Of a stretch of DNA of 64,000 bases, positions 9,496 to 18,145 are shown in pieces. Origin of the DNA: Brucella haematophila (GTDB taxonomy: Bacteria > Pseudomonadota > Alphaproteobacteria > Rhizobiales > Rhizobiaceae); contig NZ_VCPE01000006.1 in NCBI RefSeq assembly GCF_005938105.1, positions 124,001 through 188,000 of the forward strand, given 5' to 3'. Positions within the stretch are counted from its first letter, which is position 1; each line of letters begins with the position of its first letter. The position numbers and the translations under genes were made by a program. The notes beneath the pieces were generated by a model. It had not been told where the DNA came from. It was given only the letters and a program-made list of their open reading frames with translations, and searched no databases.

Positions 9496-9771
9496 ATGAC
9501 CGATCTGGTAAGACCGCGTATAAAATATGTAATTGGTCCCGATGGCAGCCCGCTGACCATTGCGGACCTTCCCCCCGCCAATACAAGGCGCTGGGTCATC
9601 CGCCGCAAGGCCGAAGTTGTCGCTGCTGTTCGCGGCGGACTTCTGAGCCTTGAGGAGGCATGCCAGCGTTACACATTGACGGTGGAAGAGTTCCTTGGCT
9701 GGCAGTCCTCGATCGATGAGCATGGTCTCGCCGGTCTCCGGACGACCAGAATTCAGCAATATCGGCACTGA
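9496..9771 (+). CDS. sciP: SciP, small CtrA-inhibitory protein (DUF1153)
   Basis: 91 residues, the usual length. The signature PDGSPLTIADLPPANTRRW and RRKAEVVAAVRGGLLSLEEA are those of SciP, a small helix-turn-helix protein that in Caulobacter blocks CtrA-dependent transcription in G1 cells. The recognition region is about 45-80 (LEEACQRYTLTVEEFLGWQ). No membrane segment. It lies 4 kb from ctrA and chpT, in the same chromosomal neighbourhood. A candidate CtrA box precedes it and a strong terminator follows. Confidence 0.9.
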   Translation: MTDLVRPRIKYVIGPDGSPLTIADLPPANTRRWVIRRKAEVVAAVRGGLLSLEEACQRYTLTVEEFLGWQSSIDEHGLAGLRTTRIQQYRH

Positions 9772-9840
9772 TGGATCGTGCCGGGTTGAACTGTCGTTCA
9801 ATCATTCGACCGATTCAGCCCATTGATCTGACAAATTGAA

Positions 9841-9868
9841 AACCGGCCCTCTGGGCCGGTTTTTGTTT
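9841..9868 (+). terminator. Rho-independent terminator after sciP
   Basis: AACCGGCCC/GGGCCGGTT stem (9841-9861) with a 3-base loop followed by TTTTGTTT. Confidence 0.88.
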
Positions 9869-9920
9869 GCGCAAATCATTCCTATGTTGAAGACTGTATG
9901 TGTTCAATCTGGAGGATGGC

Positions 9921-10217
9921 ATGAGCGGAAATATCGAGATTCGCAAGGAAGACAGTTCCGATGGCGGGCGCTATGTGGCGTCGCTGGATGGCAGCGAAGC
10001 CGAAATGACCTACACCAAGCTGGGGCCTTCGCTCATTTCCGTCGATCATACCCGCGTACCGGAATCCATGCGCGGCAAGGGCGCGGCACAAGCACTGGCC
10101 AAGAACGCCATTCTTGATGCGCGCCGCAATGGCTGGAAAATCATTCCGCGCTGCAGCTTCATGCATGCGCAGGCAACGCGTCACCCCGATTGGTCTGATG
10201 TGATTACCAACGGCTGA
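9921..10217 (+). CDS. Small GNAT-like N-acetyltransferase (YidJ-type)
   Basis: 98 residues, a minimal acetyltransferase fold of the CG-type subfamily. The acetyl-CoA loop is seen in VPESMRGKGAAQALAKNA (about 50-67). The ATG at 9921 follows GGAGG and is preferred over an upstream in-frame codon at 9900. Substrate unknown; members of this group are often stand-alone. Confidence 0.8.
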   Translation: MSGNIEIRKEDSSDGGRYVASLDGSEAEMTYTKLGPSLISVDHTRVPESMRGKGAAQALAKNAILDARRNGWKIIPRCSFMHAQATRHPDWSDVITNG

Positions 10218-10239
10218 TAAAGCCGGCAGGAAACTGAAG

Positions 10240-10271
10240 CGCCGACCGGATCGCCATCTGGTCGGCGGTTT
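10240..10271. terminator. Weak stem-loop between convergent genes
   Basis: CGCCGACC (10240-10247) pairs with GGTCGGCG (10260-10267), followed by GTTT. It is located between the GNAT gene and the coiled-coil gene on the other strand. Confidence 0.45.
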
Positions 10272-10303
10272 CGCGAATCATGATTGATGGGATCGGAGAA
10301 CAA

Positions 10304-11290
10304 TCAGCCTTTCGGCAATTCCTGAATACGGCTGGCGAGACTTTTGGAAACGGCCTTGCCGTTCTTCCCGCTTGTGCCACCTGCCGCCGTCTCTGCGGCT
10401 TGCAGAATGCCGTGAATAGGCGAATCGGGGCCTTCCTTTTCTGCGGTTGCAGCAACCATGCGGGCAGCAAGCTCCGCCATTTCCTCGCGAAGCGCAGCAT
10501 TCTGGTGCATGATTTCCGCCTGATCCTGATCGGACAGCGAAACAGCGACAGCACCGCCGCGCGAAAAACGTTCCAGCTTTTCCTGTGCGTCGGACAGTTC
10601 AGAAATCAGCTTTTCCAGCTTCTGCTGCAAATCGCCGTTCCGGCGTTTCTCGCTCTTCAATTCAGTCTGCGCCGAGGTGAGCTGCGTTGAAAGCTCGTTA
10701 TAGCGGGCAGTTGCTTCCTTACGGTCACGGCGCATTTCGGTTATCTCGCTCGACAAGCGGCCACGTTCAGCCTCATTAGCGCTTATCTCGATACGCAGCG
10801 TATCCGCAAGCCCTTCCAGCGCAGTGTAATGGCTTTGAATACGTTCAAGCTCGGCTTGCAGGATTTCGGACTTTTCCGACGCTGTCTCTTGCGACGACTT
10901 GGCCTCCGACAGCGTCTGATCCCGGTCGGCCAGTTTCTTCTCGATGGTGGACTGGCTTTCCTCAAGCAACGGAATGCGCTTCAGCTCTTCATATTGACGC
11001 CCCAGCACGACCGCCTGTTCGGCTGCCTTCTGGCGTTCCCGTTTCAACTGCTGTTCCAGCTTGCTGATCGCCACGGCAAATTCCGCGCGTAATCCATCCT
11101 TGTCAGCGCGGATTTCAGCAAGCGTGATCGGCAGCTCGGCCTGAACCTGCCGTCGCGCCAGAAAGAAAGCGCGCCGCCAGACCGATGGCCCGAGCAGGAT
11201 CAGGACGAAAACCGTCACAAGAACGCCAAGCAGGAAGAAGAGTGCCGACTGGATCAAGGTTTCACACGAAGTTGAGCTTTTTGCAGCCAA
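10304..11290 (-). CDS. Membrane-anchored coiled-coil protein, function unknown
   Basis: 328 residues. One N-terminal membrane helix (about 13-36, LIQSALFFLLGVLVTVFVLILL) is followed by a long, charged coiled coil (about 50-240) rich in Glu, Lys, Gln and Arg heptads, and a less ordered tail. The topology suggests a single-pass inner-membrane protein with a cytoplasmic rod. Placement next to eipA and the ctrA-chpT genes hints at an envelope or division role, but that is context only. Confidence 0.75.
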   Translation of the reverse strand: MAAKSSTSCETLIQSALFFLLGVLVTVFVLILLGPSVWRRAFFLARRQVQAELPITLAEIRADKDGLRAEFAVAISKLEQQLKRERQKAAEQAVVLGRQYEELKRIPLLEESQSTIEKKLADRDQTLSEAKSSQETASEKSEILQAELERIQSHYTALEGLADTLRIEISANEAERGRLSSEITEMRRDRKEATARYNELSTQLTSAQTELKSEKRRNGDLQQKLEKLISELSDAQEKLERFSRGGAVAVSLSDQDQAEIMHQNAALREEMAELAARMVAATAEKEGPDSPIHGILQAAETAAGGTSGKNGKAVSKSLASRIQELPKG

Positions 11291-11404
11291 ACAGAACCAT
11301 CAACTGATGGTAGCGCATAGGTCTGGAATGCGCAAAAGGCTTTCTTGCACCGAAACAATTTCCGAGTGCAGAACAGCCTTCGCGCAACCAAAATTCACAA
11401 CGAC

Positions 11405-12001
11405 CTAGAACGGGTTCCAGGTCGGGGCAGCGGAAACCTTCAGATAGCCGATATTCACGCCAAGCCTTGCGCCAACGCCGGTGCGGATCGGTACGAGCAC
11501 GATGTTTTCGCGCTTCAGCACGTTGAACCCGACGCCTGCAACGACATAAGCCGAACCGGCAACGCCCGCATAACGACCGTAGAGGTTCTGGATATCGTCC
11601 AGATTATAGACGAGCATCATGACGCGTGAGCCCTGACCGCCGAAATCCCAGCCGAGCGAGGGGCCCTGCCAGTAAGTCTTATGGTCACCGGCATTCTTCG
11701 TATAAAGCGTGCCTTCGCCATAGGTCAGACCGCCGATGAACGCGCCGGAACCTTCTTCACCAAGAACATAGCCGTTCGGCAGGCCGAAGCTCTGGAACGC
11801 TTTCTCGACGGCGCTGGCAAGCCCGCCCGACGCCGAGCCAAAGAACCGATGACCGGAATCGACGATTTCCTCGGCGGTGTATGTGTTCTGCGCCCGTGCC
11901 TGATGCGGCAGAGCGAGGATGGAGACAATCAGTGCCGCAAGAAACGCGATAAAATACGCCGTATTGCGGAAACTGGTTTGCGACAGGGATGGTATGGCCA
12001 T
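11405..12001 (-). CDS. eipA: EipA-like periplasmic envelope-integrity protein (DUF1134)
   Basis: 198 residues with a signal peptide (FIAFLAALIVSILALPHQARA, cut before QNTYT) and a DUF1134 fold rich in glycine beta strands (LYTKNAGDHKTYWQGPSLGWD, GGQGSRVMMLVYN). In Brucella abortus EipA is a small beta-barrel periplasmic protein needed for envelope stress resistance and virulence and is reported as a CtrA target. Divergent from chpT; a CtrA-box-like sequence lies about 95 bases upstream. Confidence 0.9.
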   Translation of the reverse strand: MAIPSLSQTSFRNTAYFIAFLAALIVSILALPHQARAQNTYTAEEIVDSGHRFFGSASGGLASAVEKAFQSFGLPNGYVLGEEGSGAFIGGLTYGEGTLYTKNAGDHKTYWQGPSLGWDFGGQGSRVMMLVYNLDDIQNLYGRYAGVAGSAYVVAGVGFNVLKRENIVLVPIRTGVGARLGVNIGYLKVSAAPTWNPF

Positions 12002-12392
12002 TTTTATTTCCTTCTGGCTACCGCTTCTCTGTCTGACGCCCTGTTAAAAGCATGACGCCGCCTCTTCCGGGCTTTCGCGTCGAATCGCGCATATTGTAAA
12101 CGCTAATTTATTGTCCAAACCTTTATGAGCGGAAATTGGCGTTACAAAGGCGAAAATCTCCCTTCTTCATCAACGCGCTTCCATTGATAAGCTGATCTCA
12201 AAAAAGACAGCTTTGTTGCGGCTTTCTAGTGTGGCGTGTATCCAGTTAAACCGACATTCAGGGCGATTCGCCCATCTTCATGCCGCGCGTTGAACCACAG
12301 GTTTTACGGGCGGTTTCGTTAACCGATCAGGACGCGACCGTCCGGCCGAAGCGCCGCGGAGCCGGGTCCATCCGCGTTCCGGAGAAAGCGCC
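12002..12392. promoter_or_regulatory. eipA/chpT divergent regulatory region
   Basis: 391 non-coding bases. On the eipA strand a CtrA-box-like sequence (GTAAA-N7-TTAT read on the plus strand, 12096-12111) has two mismatches. GANTC sites occur at 12082 and 12265 and a TTAACC half site near 12318. The ribosome site GGAGAAAG precedes chpT. Confidence 0.45.
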
Positions 12393-13022
12393 ATGCCACT
12401 ACCCGTTACCCTGTCCGCACTCGACCTCGGTGCGCTTCTGTGCAGCAGGATCTGTCATGACATCATCTCGCCGGTTGGCGCGATCAATAACGGTCTTGAA
12501 CTGCTGGAAGAAGGCGGCGCAGACGAAGATGCGATGGCGCTGATCAAGTCGAGCGCACGCAACGCCTCGGCCCGTCTCCAGTTCGCCCGCATTGCCTTCG
12601 GCGCTGCCGGTTCGGCAGGCGTGCAGATCGATACAGGCGACGCGCAGACCGTCGCCACCGAATATTTCAAGAACGAGAAGCCGGAACTGACCTGGGAAGG
12701 CACGCGCGTGCTTCTGCCCAAGAACAAGGTGAAGCTGCTGCTCAACATGCTGCTGATCGCCAATGGCGCAATCCCGCGCGGCGGCTCGCTTGCCGTGCGT
12801 CTGGAAGGCGGCGATACCGAGCCGCGCTTTGTCATCACGGTCAAGGGCCGCATGCTGCGCGTTCCGCCAAAGTTCCTGGAGCTGCATTCAGGGGCCACTC
12901 CGGAAGAGCCGATCGATGCGCATTCCGTGCAGCCTTATTATACGCTGCTGCTCGCCGAAGAAGCTGGCATGACGATTTCTATTCACGCGACGGCAGAAGA
13001 TATCGTATTCTCTGCCGAGTGA
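12393..13022 (+). CDS. chpT: Histidine phosphotransferase ChpT
   Basis: 209 residues. ChpT relays phosphate from the hybrid kinase CckA to the regulators CtrA and CpdR. The phosphorylated histidine is H22 in ICHDIISPVGAINNGLELL of helix 1; the dimerisation helices end near 80, and the remaining part is a degenerate ATPase-like domain without ATP-binding boxes (KVKLLLNMLLIANGAIPRG). Its neighbours are eipA and ctrA. Confidence 0.95.
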   Translation: MPLPVTLSALDLGALLCSRICHDIISPVGAINNGLELLEEGGADEDAMALIKSSARNASARLQFARIAFGAAGSAGVQIDTGDAQTVATEYFKNEKPELTWEGTRVLLPKNKVKLLLNMLLIANGAIPRGGSLAVRLEGGDTEPRFVITVKGRMLRVPPKFLELHSGATPEEPIDAHSVQPYYTLLLAEEAGMTISIHATAEDIVFSAE

Positions 13023-13032
13023 GTGAATTTGG

Positions 13033-13052
13033 AGCGCGGGTTCTCCCGCGCT
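13033..13052 (+). terminator. Stem-loop after chpT
   Basis: AGCGCGGG (13033-13040) pairs with CCCGCGCT (13045-13052) with a TTCT tetraloop; no T tract, so it may be weak or an RNA-stabilising element. Confidence 0.45.
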
Positions 13053-13137
13053 TCTGCTGAGATGATGACAGCAGGCGAAGACCGTATGATGTGAGGAGTT
13101 TCAGGCAGCAGCCCGCTGCCTTTCTGGGGGAAGTTCG

Positions 13138-13548
13138 ATGGGAGACCAAGCAATGGCCGGCTATTGCCTGCTGGTTGACGATTCATCCGTCATCCGCAAA
13201 GTCGCGCGCCGTATTCTGTCCGATTCCATCGCAGAATTTGCCGAAGTCTCAACCGGACATGACGCGCTCGACAGTTGCGCATCGCGGATGCCGGATATCA
13301 TCCTTCTCGACTTCGACCTGCCGGACATGACCGCCCTCGAAGTCATTCCCGAACTGCGCGCGCTGCCCGATGGCCAGCATCCGCGCATTATCATTTGCCT
13401 TTATGAACTCGACGTCACGCGTATCATGCGTGCCAAACGCTCCGGCGCGGATGGCTATGTATTGAAGCCCTTCGACCGCGCCTATCTCACCGAACAATTC
13501 ACCGCCTTGATGAGCAGTGAGCAGCCAAGGCGTCCGCGCCTGGCCTGA
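13138..13548 (+). CDS. Single-domain response regulator (CheY-like)
   Basis: 136 residues of receiver domain only. Acidic pair D14 D15, phosphoacceptor D58 (ILLDFDLPDM) and switch lysine K110 (VLKPF) are all present. At the position of the conserved Thr/Ser (IIICLYE, residue 87) there is a cysteine, which is unusual. The start may be five codons later (13153); the first ATG has a better GGGGGAAG ribosome site. It sits between chpT and ctrA but is not recognisably CpdR or DivK, so its partner is unknown. Confidence 0.82.
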   Translation: MGDQAMAGYCLLVDDSSVIRKVARRILSDSIAEFAEVSTGHDALDSCASRMPDIILLDFDLPDMTALEVIPELRALPDGQHPRIIICLYELDVTRIMRAKRSGADGYVLKPFDRAYLTEQFTALMSSEQPRRPRLA

Positions 13549-13604
13549 TACGGGTTTGGCGATACGTCGCGACAAAACCATCTGACCCTCTAGCCACCGA
13601 AAAG

Positions 13605-13634
13605 AAAAAAGCTCCGCCGAAGCGGAGCTTTTTT
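13605..13634. terminator. Bidirectional terminator between receiver gene and ctrA
   Basis: AAAAAAGCTCCGC pairs with GCGGAGCTTTTTT through a CGAA loop; good in both directions for the two convergent genes. Confidence 0.9.
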
Positions 13635-13661
13635 ATTCGGTGACCGTAAGGTCCGGACCGA

Positions 13662-14360
13662 TCAGGCGCTTTCGCGCAGCTCGGCATCCGGCTCGCGCAG
13701 CACGTAGCCGCGGCCCCAGACGGTTTCAATGTAGCTCTGGCTACCGGAAACTGCGTCAAGCTTCTTGCGCAGCTTGCAGATGAAGACGTCGATGATCTTC
13801 AGTTCCGGCTCGTCCATACCGCCATAAAGGTGGTTGAGGAACATTTCCTTGGTGAGCGTCGTACCCTTGCGCAAGCTCAGAAGCTCGAGCATCTGGTATT
13901 CCTTGCCCGTCAGGTGAACGCGCTGGCCGGAAACTTCCACCGTCTTTGCGTCCAGATTGACGATCAGATCACCGGTGGTGATGACCGACTGTGCATGGCC
14001 CTTCGAGCGACGAACGATCGCATGAATACGCGCGATCAGCTCATCCTTGTGGAAAGGCTTGGTCATGTAGTCGTCAGCGCCGAAGCCAAGGCCGCGAACC
14101 TTGTCCTCAATGCCAGCCATGCCGGAGAGGATCAGGATCGGCGTCTTCACCTTGGAAAGGCGCAACGTACGAAGAACTTCGTAACCAGACATATCCGGCA
14201 GATTCAAATCCAGCAGGATGATGTCGTAGTCATAAAGCTTGCCGAGATCGATGCCTTCCTCGCCCAGATCGGTCGTGTAGACATTGAAACTCTCGGACTT
14301 GAGCATCAGCTCAATGCTCTGTGCGATAGCACTGTCGTCTTCAATCAAAAGGACGCGCAT
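13662..14360 (-). CDS. ctrA: Cell-cycle master response regulator CtrA
   Basis: 232 residues. Receiver domain 1-120 with D8 D9 and phosphoacceptor D51 ([11 protein letters not shown]), K in DDYMTKPF; OmpR-type winged helix 130-225 ([31 protein letters not shown]). CtrA binds TTAA-N7-TTAAC sites and controls division, flagella and the cycle in Rhizobiales, fed by ChpT. It ends in RESA, close to the small-residue tail used for ClpXP turnover. The upstream region is full of CcrM-type sites. Confidence 0.97.
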   Translation of the reverse strand: MRVLLIEDDSAIAQSIELMLKSESFNVYTTDLGEEGIDLGKLYDYDIILLDLNLPDMSGYEVLRTLRLSKVKTPILILSGMAGIEDKVRGLGFGADDYMTKPFHKDELIARIHAIVRRSKGHAQSVITTGDLIVNLDAKTVEVSGQRVHLTGKEYQMLELLSLRKGTTLTKEMFLNHLYGGMDEPELKIIDVFICKLRKKLDAVSGSQSYIETVWGRGYVLREPDAELRESA

Positions 14361-14461
14361 CTCTTATCCCCTTTCCGCAGCCGACCAGATGTCCCTCAAG
14401 GCGGCACACGGAACCGTCGTTGCCTCTGTATGAAGGTGCCAGCAAATGGTTAACAAAATAT

Positions 14462-14934
14462 GATTCTGGTTGGCAAGCATATTTATGCCCTGTTTAGAAA
14501 ATTCTCGTAGCGATCTGAATCATAAGGAGATTCACTTTCCCATGACTCTAAAGCATCACTTTAAGAATTCTCGCTAAGCGATTCATCCGACTCTAGGTTT
14601 CACCTGTTGCTCAAAAACCACATTAGGTTTACCGAGCCTTAAGTCCTAACGCGTATGATTAACCTCGCCGGTAAAGGAATGGTTACCAAACGGGTGAAAT
14701 CTTAACTTTTTGTTTCGCTACGAGGGGTGATTTCCGACAACGGCCGCGACGCTTTCCCTCTTTGGGGCTGGATTCGCGGGGGATTCGCGGTGTGAACGGG
14801 CGCATTTTGCTTATTCACACTTGTTAATAAAACATGGTCCGACCGCGTGAAACGAGGGTCGAAGAGAGCATGTTTCGAATGAATTGGTTTAGAGCGCCGA
14901 TCCGATAAGCAGGATCGAACCGTTTTCTAGACTC
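14462..14934. promoter_or_regulatory. ctrA / fliJ-like upstream region with GANTC cluster
   Basis: 628 non-coding bases between ctrA (minus) and the fliJ-like gene. GANTC sites occur at 14462, 14517, 14529, 14544, 14580, 14589, 14771, 14782 and 14930, nine in 473 bp where about two are expected. A CtrA-box-like TTTA-N7-TTAAG is at 14628-14643, and TTAAC half sites are at 14450, 14659 and 14702, fitting autoregulation and methylation-state control. Confidence 0.6.
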
Positions 14935-14988
14935 AGGGGGGAACGCCCCAACACATGGAAGCTGGTTGGTGTTCAAGGAGTATTGCGT

Positions 14989-15381
14989 ATGAAGCCACGT
15001 GAAAGCCTAGTCAGGCTGAAACTGTTCCAGGTGAAGGAAAAGCGCCGTCAACTGGGCCAGCTTGACCTGATGATCGGCGAGTTCGAGCGAATGGCTGGAG
15101 AACTCGACGCCCAGATCCTGTCGGAAGAAAAGAAAGCCGGCATCACCGACATCAATCATTTTGCCTATCCGACCTTCGCCAAGGCTGCACGCCAGCGGCG
15201 TGACAACCTGTTCGGTTCGATCGGCGATCTGATGTCGCAGAAGGAAGCGGCCGAAGCAGAACTGGCGGTCGCCGAGATCGAGCTTTCCAAGGCCGAAGCA
15301 CTGGAAGAGCGTGACGGCGGCAAGGCGCCACGCGAAGTCGTCGAGCGCCCGGCCAATCAGCGTCGCGCAATGATCGGCTGA
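14989..15381 (+). CDS. fliJ: FliJ-like flagellar export chaperone
   Basis: 130 residues, almost all helical coiled coil, basic N-terminus (MKPRESLVRLKLFQVKEKRR). FliJ helps the type III flagellar export ATPase. The ATG at 14989 lies eight bases after AAGGAG; an in-frame TTG two codons earlier is too close to that site. In alphaproteobacteria flagellar genes are CtrA controlled, matching its place opposite ctrA. FliJ sequences vary a lot, so the name rests on size, coiled coil and context. Confidence 0.65.
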   Translation: MKPRESLVRLKLFQVKEKRRQLGQLDLMIGEFERMAGELDAQILSEEKKAGITDINHFAYPTFAKAARQRRDNLFGSIGDLMSQKEAAEAELAVAEIELSKAEALEERDGGKAPREVVERPANQRRAMIG

Positions 15382-15432
15382 TCAACGGCGAAACGATTGC
15401 GATTTTCAAGGCACTGCCCTTCTTTGTAACAC

Positions 15433-15569
15433 TACAGTTGCAAATTGGTCAGGCCGTGGCGAAACGAGTGATTTTCGAGCACCGGAGCGGAGCGTACTTT
15501 TGGGTACGTGAGCACCGGCGCGCAGGAAATTGCTCGTTGCAGCCCGGCATGGCGAAGAATGCAACTGTA
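15433..15569. repeat. 137-bp palindromic intergenic repeat (Bru-RS-like)
   Basis: Outer arms TACAGTTGCA (15433-15442) and TGCAACTGTA (15560-15569) are exact inverted copies. Further inside, AACGAGTGATTT is mirrored by AAATTGCTCGTT with two mismatches, and CGTAC/GTACG forms the tip. The direct repeat GAGCACCGG occurs twice. The size and shape are those of the short palindromic repeats scattered between genes in Brucella; I cannot confirm the family by search. Confidence 0.6.
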
Positions 15570-15700
15570 ATGATAAGGGTGGTGCCTTTGCGTGTCTAAG
15601 AAGCCGGGTTGGCAAATAACAACCAACAGGCCACATCCATAGCAGCGACATAAAAACTTGGTTTGCATCCTGCCGCACCCGCATGTAGGGAAGACGTGCA

Positions 15701-16822
15701 ATGCAGAAATCCGCCCCCTCCGGGCTTAAACCAGCCCCAAGCAAGTTCAATTTCAGCAAGACGCCCAAGCCGGTCCAGTGGGGCCTGCTTCTGATGGTGT
15801 CGGCTGTTTTGATTGTTGTCGGGGAGCTGCTGCATCTTCCGGCAGCATTGCTGCTGGGCGCGATGATCGGCGGCATTATGATGGCGGCTGGCGAGAGCAC
15901 CTTGCGCGTTCACAGCCAGCTTTCGACACTTGCACAGGCCGTGGTCGGCCTGTTGATTGCCCGTGCGATCACGCCTGAGTTCTTCTCCAATATGGGGCGG
16001 CATCTGCCGATCATCCTGATCTCGATGCTCTTCGTGCTGTTTTCCAGCACGCTGATTGGCTATCTGCTGGCGCGGTTCCGCGTCCTGCCCGGCACAACCG
16101 CCGTCTGGGGTTCTTCTCCGGGTGCTGCCACCGCAATGACCCTGATGGCGGAATCCTTCGGAGCGGATGCGCGGCTCGTCGCGTTCATGCAATATCTGCG
16201 CGTGGTGCTGGTCGCGACCACCGCATCGCTCGTCGTGCGCCTTGGCGCGGGCGTGGAAATGGCAACGCCAACCGCTATGGACTGGTTTCCACCCCTCAAC
16301 CCGTCCAGTCTTGGCGCGACGCTGCTTCTCGTCATTGCTGGTGCGCTTCTGGGACAGATCTCGCGCATTCCAACGGGCGCCATGCTGGTGCCCTTGGTGC
16401 TGGGCGCGATCCTTCAGGATACCGGCGTCATGACCATCGACCTGCCGCCATGGCTGCTGGCGATCAGCTATACGCTGATTGGCTGGCGTATCGGGCTTGG
16501 TTTCTCGCGTGCGATCATTGCCCATGCAGCGCGGGCCTTTCCCGCCGTGCTGGCCTCGACGCTGATCCTGATCGCCGTCTGCGGCCTGTTCGGCATGGCG
16601 CTTGGCCACATGCTCGATCTCGATCCCCTCACCGCCTATCTGGCGACAAGCCCGGGCGGCGCAGACACGGTTGCTATTATCGCCGCATCGACCAATGTCG
16701 ACCTGCCCTTCATCATTGCCATGCAGACGAGCCGTTTCTTCGTGGTGCTCTTTGCGGGACCAGCGATTGCCCGCTTCGTCGCCAAACGCGTCGAAAGAAG
16801 CCTGGCAAAATCAGGCAAATAA
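15701..16822 (+). CDS. AbrB-type (PF05145-like) integral membrane protein
   Basis: 373 residues with about ten membrane helices in two related halves. Signature stretches include LAQAVVGLLIARAITPEF, VWGSSPGAATAMTLMAES and, in the second half, LATSPGGADTVAIIAAS. Databases often name this family 'AbrB regulator' or 'ammonia monooxygenase', but it is a membrane protein with no DNA-binding domain and no proven role. Likely a transporter. Single gene ending on a terminator. Confidence 0.78.
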   Translation: MQKSAPSGLKPAPSKFNFSKTPKPVQWGLLLMVSAVLIVVGELLHLPAALLLGAMIGGIMMAAGESTLRVHSQLSTLAQAVVGLLIARAITPEFFSNMGRHLPIILISMLFVLFSSTLIGYLLARFRVLPGTTAVWGSSPGAATAMTLMAESFGADARLVAFMQYLRVVLVATTASLVVRLGAGVEMATPTAMDWFPPLNPSSLGATLLLVIAGALLGQISRIPTGAMLVPLVLGAILQDTGVMTIDLPPWLLAISYTLIGWRIGLGFSRAIIAHAARAFPAVLASTLILIAVCGLFGMALGHMLDLDPLTAYLATSPGGADTVAIIAASTNVDLPFIIAMQTSRFFVVLFAGPAIARFVAKRVERSLAKSGK

Positions 16823-16847
16823 AAAACCCGGCTTTCGCCGGGTTTTT
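16822..16847. terminator. Bidirectional terminator, AbrB-type gene / degT
   Basis: AAAAACCCGGC (16822-16832) pairs with GCCGGGTTTTT (16837-16847) around TTTC; overlaps the last base of the AbrB-type gene and serves both convergent genes. Confidence 0.9.
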
Positions 16848-16867
16848 CTTCAACTGAACTGACCAGA

Positions 16868-17992
16868 TCAGGCCTTCTTACCGTGGAAACCACGGATGGC
16901 GCCGATGATCTTGTCTTGATCGGCTTCCGAGAGATACGGATGCATCGGCAGGCTCAGAATACGCGATGGCAAAGCTTCCGAGACCGGCAGGCCGCCCGGT
17001 GCAACCGGATAGTGCTTATATGCTGTCTGCTGGTGCAGCGGCTTCACATAATAGATCACCGACGGCACGCCCTCGGCCTGAAGATGCGCCTTCAGCCCGT
17101 CGCGGTTCTCGCTTTCGATGGAATATTGCGCCCAGGCGGAACGGTTACCGGCAGGCAAGGCCGGAACCTTCACCACATCCTTCAGCGCTTCATTGTAACG
17201 CTTGGCGATACGGTCGCGCGCTTCCATTTCGTCTTCGAGGATTGCAAGCTTTTCCAGAAGAACAGCGGCCTGGATCGTATCGAGGCGCGAGTTGAGACCA
17301 ATGCGAACATTGTCGTACTGCGTTTCGCCCTTGCCATGGAACAGCACGGAGCGCAGCGTGTTGGCAAGCTCGGCATCATTGGTGAACATTGCACCGCCGT
17401 CGCCATAGCAGCCAAGCGGCTTGGCCGGGTAGAAGCTGGTCGCACCGACATGGCCGAAAGCACCGCACATGACGTTGTCGCGCTTGCCACCGATGGACTG
17501 TGCGGCGTCTTCGATGACGAACAGACCTTCGCGCTCGGCAATCGCGGTGATGCGATTATAGTCGGCAGCAAGGCCGAACAGATCGACCGGAATGATTGCC
17601 TTCGGCTGCAAGCGGCCTTCCTTGCGGATAGCGGCAATGGCAGCTTCAAGCTGCTCGACATTCATATTGTAGCTGGTTGCGTCGACATCGACGAAAACTG
17701 GCTCCGCGCCGACAAGTGCTACAACTTCCGCAGTCGCGGCGAAGGTGAAGGACGGAACGAAAACTGCATCGCCAGTGCCGATGCCGCGTGCCATGAGAGG
17801 CATCTGCAGGGCGTCGGTGCCGTTGGCGCAGGCGATCACATGTTCGACGCCCAGATATTCACCGAGCTTCTTTTCGAACTCTGCCACTTCAGGCCCGAGA
17901 ATATAGCGGCCTTCCGCAACAACCTTGGAAATGGCGGCATTGAGACGGTCTTCGATACGCGCGCGCTGCGCTCCAAGATCAATAAACTGCAT
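16868..17992 (-). CDS. DegT/DnrJ/EryC1/StrS nucleotide-sugar aminotransferase
   Basis: 374 residues, PLP-dependent type I fold. It moves an amino group from glutamate to a keto nucleotide sugar. The PLP lysine fits K191 in SFYPAKPLGCYGDGG; the phosphate/ring contact is DAAQ at 162-165; GTDAL near 59-63 binds phosphate. Start at the ATG at 17992 after GGAG; upstream residues in the same frame do not fit the family. It is downstream of a Gfo/Idh oxidoreductase, a pair found in 3-amino or 2,3-diamino sugar pathways (WlbA/WlbC-like) for surface polysaccharide. Confidence 0.88.
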   Translation of the reverse strand: MQFIDLGAQRARIEDRLNAAISKVVAEGRYILGPEVAEFEKKLGEYLGVEHVIACANGTDALQMPLMARGIGTGDAVFVPSFTFAATAEVVALVGAEPVFVDVDATSYNMNVEQLEAAIAAIRKEGRLQPKAIIPVDLFGLAADYNRITAIAEREGLFVIEDAAQSIGGKRDNVMCGAFGHVGATSFYPAKPLGCYGDGGAMFTNDAELANTLRSVLFHGKGETQYDNVRIGLNSRLDTIQAAVLLEKLAILEDEMEARDRIAKRYNEALKDVVKVPALPAGNRSAWAQYSIESENRDGLKAHLQAEGVPSVIYYVKPLHQQTAYKHYPVAPGGLPVSEALPSRILSLPMHPYLSEADQDKIIGAIRGFHGKKA

Positions 17993-18145
17993 GTTGGCTC
18001 CATAGAGTTGGCCTCGCACGAACCACGTGCGAATCCTTGGCACCTGTTTATTCGCTTGCGCCCCGCCCTGCCATGGCCGGGGCGTTCAAAGTTTTGCGAA
18101 TGCTGTAACACCGCTTGACGAAACGTAAGCTCCGTCCGCGACATC

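Noticed and set aside
15596-16609. 337-residue minus-strand frame
   Set aside because: Shadow of the AbrB-type membrane protein; very polar, low-complexity His/Gln/Arg composition typical of antisense.
16883-18118. 411-residue plus-strand frame
   Set aside because: Antisense of the DegT aminotransferase; no ribosome site or domain.
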